A DNA stretch of 7,616 bases, from positions 1-7,616 of the forward strand of contig CAIVVG010000040.1 in the NCBI GenBank assembly GCA_903909295.1. Direction: 5' to 3'. Shown here piece by piece: positions 5,900 to 7,616 of this stretch; position 1 is the first letter of the stretch; each line of letters opens with the position of its first letter. Source of the DNA: an uncultured Chlamydiae bacterium (GTDB lineage: Bacteria > Chlamydiota > Chlamydiia > Chlamydiales > SM23-39). Made by a program: the position numbers and the translations under genes. The notes under the pieces are model-generated. The model had not been told where the DNA came from. It searched no databases and saw only the letters and a program-made list of their open reading frames with translations.

Positions 5900-7616
5900 A
5901 TGTTTAATATGACACACGCATTCAGACCAGTAGATGTCCGCTTAGGTGCGACTCCCCCCCGCTCGTCTCCTCCTGATTCTCCTGTAAGCGGGACATCCGA
6001 AACAGAGCGGCGCGTAAGTAGGGCAGCCTCTTCAGTTATTGGCACAACGGCAGTCCCGCGCCCACAACTCGCTCCCGAAGCGGAACAAATCCTCGATGAG
6101 GTCATTGGAGATTTTCCCAACAGCTCTCCGAACCAAGAAACCCCTCCCGCCCCTCTGACTCCTGAACAAGTGGGTCAACGCGCGATGGACATGCTCAACG
6201 CAGCAAGTCCTGCAACTGTCCCCAGCCACCCAGCGCCCGCAGCGGCTCCAATCAATCCAGTCGCCCCCCCTGCTCCCGTTCCAGAATCCCCCTCACAGCC
6301 CCTCCCCACCCCAGAGGGGCCACGCTCCCTTGTTAGTCAAGAGGAACTGAATCGAATACTAGACAACGAGATAGCCCAATTTCCCGCACCACCCCCCACT
6401 CTCCGGGCGTACATCAGAATTGGGGCACAACTTTTCCAGGCAGAAGCATCGGGTTGTTCAAAAGACTTAACCCCAGCCGATTTAAAAACACACATCGAGA
6501 AACTGATTCAGGATAACCCAGAAATAGCATCAAAATTTGAACAGATATTTAATAGCCCGAACCCGCCCACAAGCATCAGGCTGACAACAGCTGGAATTAC
6601 TCGTCAGGATGCGCAAGGCGCTTCCACACCTCTGAGCCTCCCCAATCTCGAAGAGCCTCTCCGGAATTTTATGACTACTTGCGTACAGTTCACAAAAGCG
6701 GAAATCAAGCCGTCTGTAACGCCAGCTCCTGCTCCTTCCACAAAACCTGCTGCCCCCGCAGCGGCAGCAACGCCTATTCCCAAACTAGTAACACCGAGCC
6801 CAGTCTCCGCTCCCCAAGGAGCCGCCCCAGCACCAGCTTTAGTCCCCGCACACGGACCTGCAGTACTCCCTCAAGCCATTATTCAAGTGCCTCCAGATGG
6901 AAGTTGCTGGCTACACTCCTGCATTCAAGGACTCCGAGAGGCGGGAAAACCGGTCCCAGAAAAGGATCCATTGCGCCAAGAAGTAGTTCATTGGATGGGA
7001 GAGAAGCTTAAAGAGAAAGACCCGGCTGTCATGCGGCATTTATATAACACGACCACCGCAGACAAACCTTCAAGAAAACAAGCATTGGAAAATGAGAGAG
7101 CGAGCCAAAATCTTATACTGGAGATGGCCAAGCAGGATGTCATGATGGGGAAAGAAGCCCTACAGACCATTCCTCCCATAATTCAACGCATTGATGAAGA
7201 GTTACGTCAATTGAACTCCCCAGATCCCGATTATCCGCCAGAGCTCTATTTGCAATATCTGAAAAACCCGAGTGAATATGGCGGCGTCGCAGAGTTGTAT
7301 GCCCTCTCGCAAATGTTTACAACACACATCCAAGTATGGGAAGACAAGGGGGAGACACTTCAAAGAGAGCTACGCGAATCCAGTCAGTATTCTGACCCAG
7401 CAGTCGGCACCATCAACGTGGTCTATAGCAAGACCGCTCGAGGCCCTCATTACGACTACCTCCGATCAGGGCCAGCATTTGGTGCAGGCCCCGATAGGAT
7501 TCTCAAACCTATAACTATCAAACTCCAGGCCCCTGCCCGCCGACCTGATGCCCCCGCAGCGCAGCCAAGACTAGCCCAACCTCACACACCAGATCCTGGC
7601 GACGCCACTGGGTTCC
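5900..7616 (+). CDS. OTU-family cysteine protease (deubiquitinase-like), probable secreted effector, 3' partial
   Basis: The frame runs from ATG 5900 for 572 codons to the window edge without a stop. Residues 1-30 are polar with no classical signal peptide. Residues 31-144 are rich in Pro, Ala and Ser. Residues 145-262 look helical and carry no motif I recognise. A second Pro/Ala-rich linker covers about 268-327. Residues 328-525 form an OTU domain: PPDGSCWLHS (331-340) with catalytic Cys336 in the family's DG-C pattern, YGGVAELYALSQMF (460-473) corresponding to the W/Y-GG-E-ALS strand-helix signature, and GPHYDYL (515-521) with His517 and the acidic partner Asp519. All three catalytic positions are present. 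After 525 the sequence is again Pro/Ala-rich. OTU enzymes cleave ubiquitin from proteins. Bacteria lack ubiquitin, so a role inside a eukaryotic host is likely, and Chlamydia is known to have an OTU effector (ChlaOTU). Export by type III secretion is inferred. It has its own strong promoter, divergent from murF. Confidence 0.9.
   Translation, partial: MFNMTHAFRPVDVRLGATPPRSSPPDSPVSGTSETERRVSRAASSVIGTTAVPRPQLAPEAEQILDEVIGDFPNSSPNQETPPAPLTPEQVGQRAMDMLNAASPATVPSHPAPAAAPINPVAPPAPVPESPSQPLPTPEGPRSLVSQEELNRILDNEIAQFPAPPPTLRAYIRIGAQLFQAEASGCSKDLTPADLKTHIEKLIQDNPEIASKFEQIFNSPNPPTSIRLTTAGITRQDAQGASTPLSLPNLEEPLRNFMTTCVQFTKAEIKPSVTPAPAPSTKPAAPAAAATPIPKLVTPSPVSAPQGAAPAPALVPAHGPAVLPQAIIQVPPDGSCWLHSCIQGLREAGKPVPEKDPLRQEVVHWMGEKLKEKDPAVMRHLYNTTTADKPSRKQALENERASQNLILEMAKQDVMMGKEALQTIPPIIQRIDEELRQLNSPDPDYPPELYLQYLKNPSEYGGVAELYALSQMFTTHIQVWEDKGETLQRELRESSQYSDPAVGTINVVYSKTARGPHYDYLRSGPAFGAGPDRILKPITIKLQAPARRPDAPAAQPRLAQPHTPDPGDATGF

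Noticed and set aside
6679..7011. 110-residue plus-strand frame rich in Ser, Arg and Thr.
   Set aside because: It is an out-of-frame shadow of the OTU protein's Pro/Ala-rich linker and the start of its catalytic domain.

Overview
The window most likely comes from a member of the Chlamydiota, probably an amoeba-associated 'Chlamydia-like' bacterium. This is an inference from four things: the adjacent murF-mraY pair, the style of MurF, an OTU-type cysteine protease with Pro/Ala-rich linkers, and a TPR-containing toxin backbone that I associate from memory with Parachlamydia/Waddlia-type genomes. By hand count the sampled housekeeping and backbone DNA is roughly 52-62% G+C. The leftmost ~1.26 kb is only about 37.5%.

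Right to left on the minus strand, a housekeeping pair comes first: murF (start at 5730) and mraY (start at 4395). They are separated by 9 nt and are probably translationally coupled. Together they make UDP-MurNAc-pentapeptide and then lipid I. After mraY lies a short AT-rich spacer (2976-3174) with two tandem hairpin-forming repeats and a separate 14-bp tandem duplication. The gene that usually follows mraY in Chlamydia, murD, is absent. Instead a second minus-strand operon begins: a 656-aa protein with a membrane segment, proline-rich stretch, two TPRs, a linker module and a C-terminal tip. Two small genes follow, overlapping or 1 nt apart. The first of these is an internally duplicated protein; the second runs off the left edge. 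The layout is that of a polymorphic toxin with candidate immunity genes. A sharp G+C step inside the toxin gene near position 1260 (57% upstream, 37% downstream) coincides with the backbone/tip junction, as expected if tip and immunity genes were exchanged as one cassette.

On the plus strand, divergent from murF, a strong promoter (TTGAAA-17-TATAAT with extended -10) drives a gene that starts at 5900 and is still open at the right edge. It encodes at least 572 residues and carries a recognisable OTU cysteine-protease (deubiquitinase-like) domain with Cys336, His517 and Asp519, embedded in Pro/Ala-rich sequence. This is probably a secreted effector acting on host ubiquitin.

The window therefore holds an isolated peptidoglycan-precursor pair flanked by two accessory loci: an interbacterial-type toxin/immunity cassette on the left and a host-directed protease gene on the right. 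All functions are read from sequence motifs; no database search was possible.
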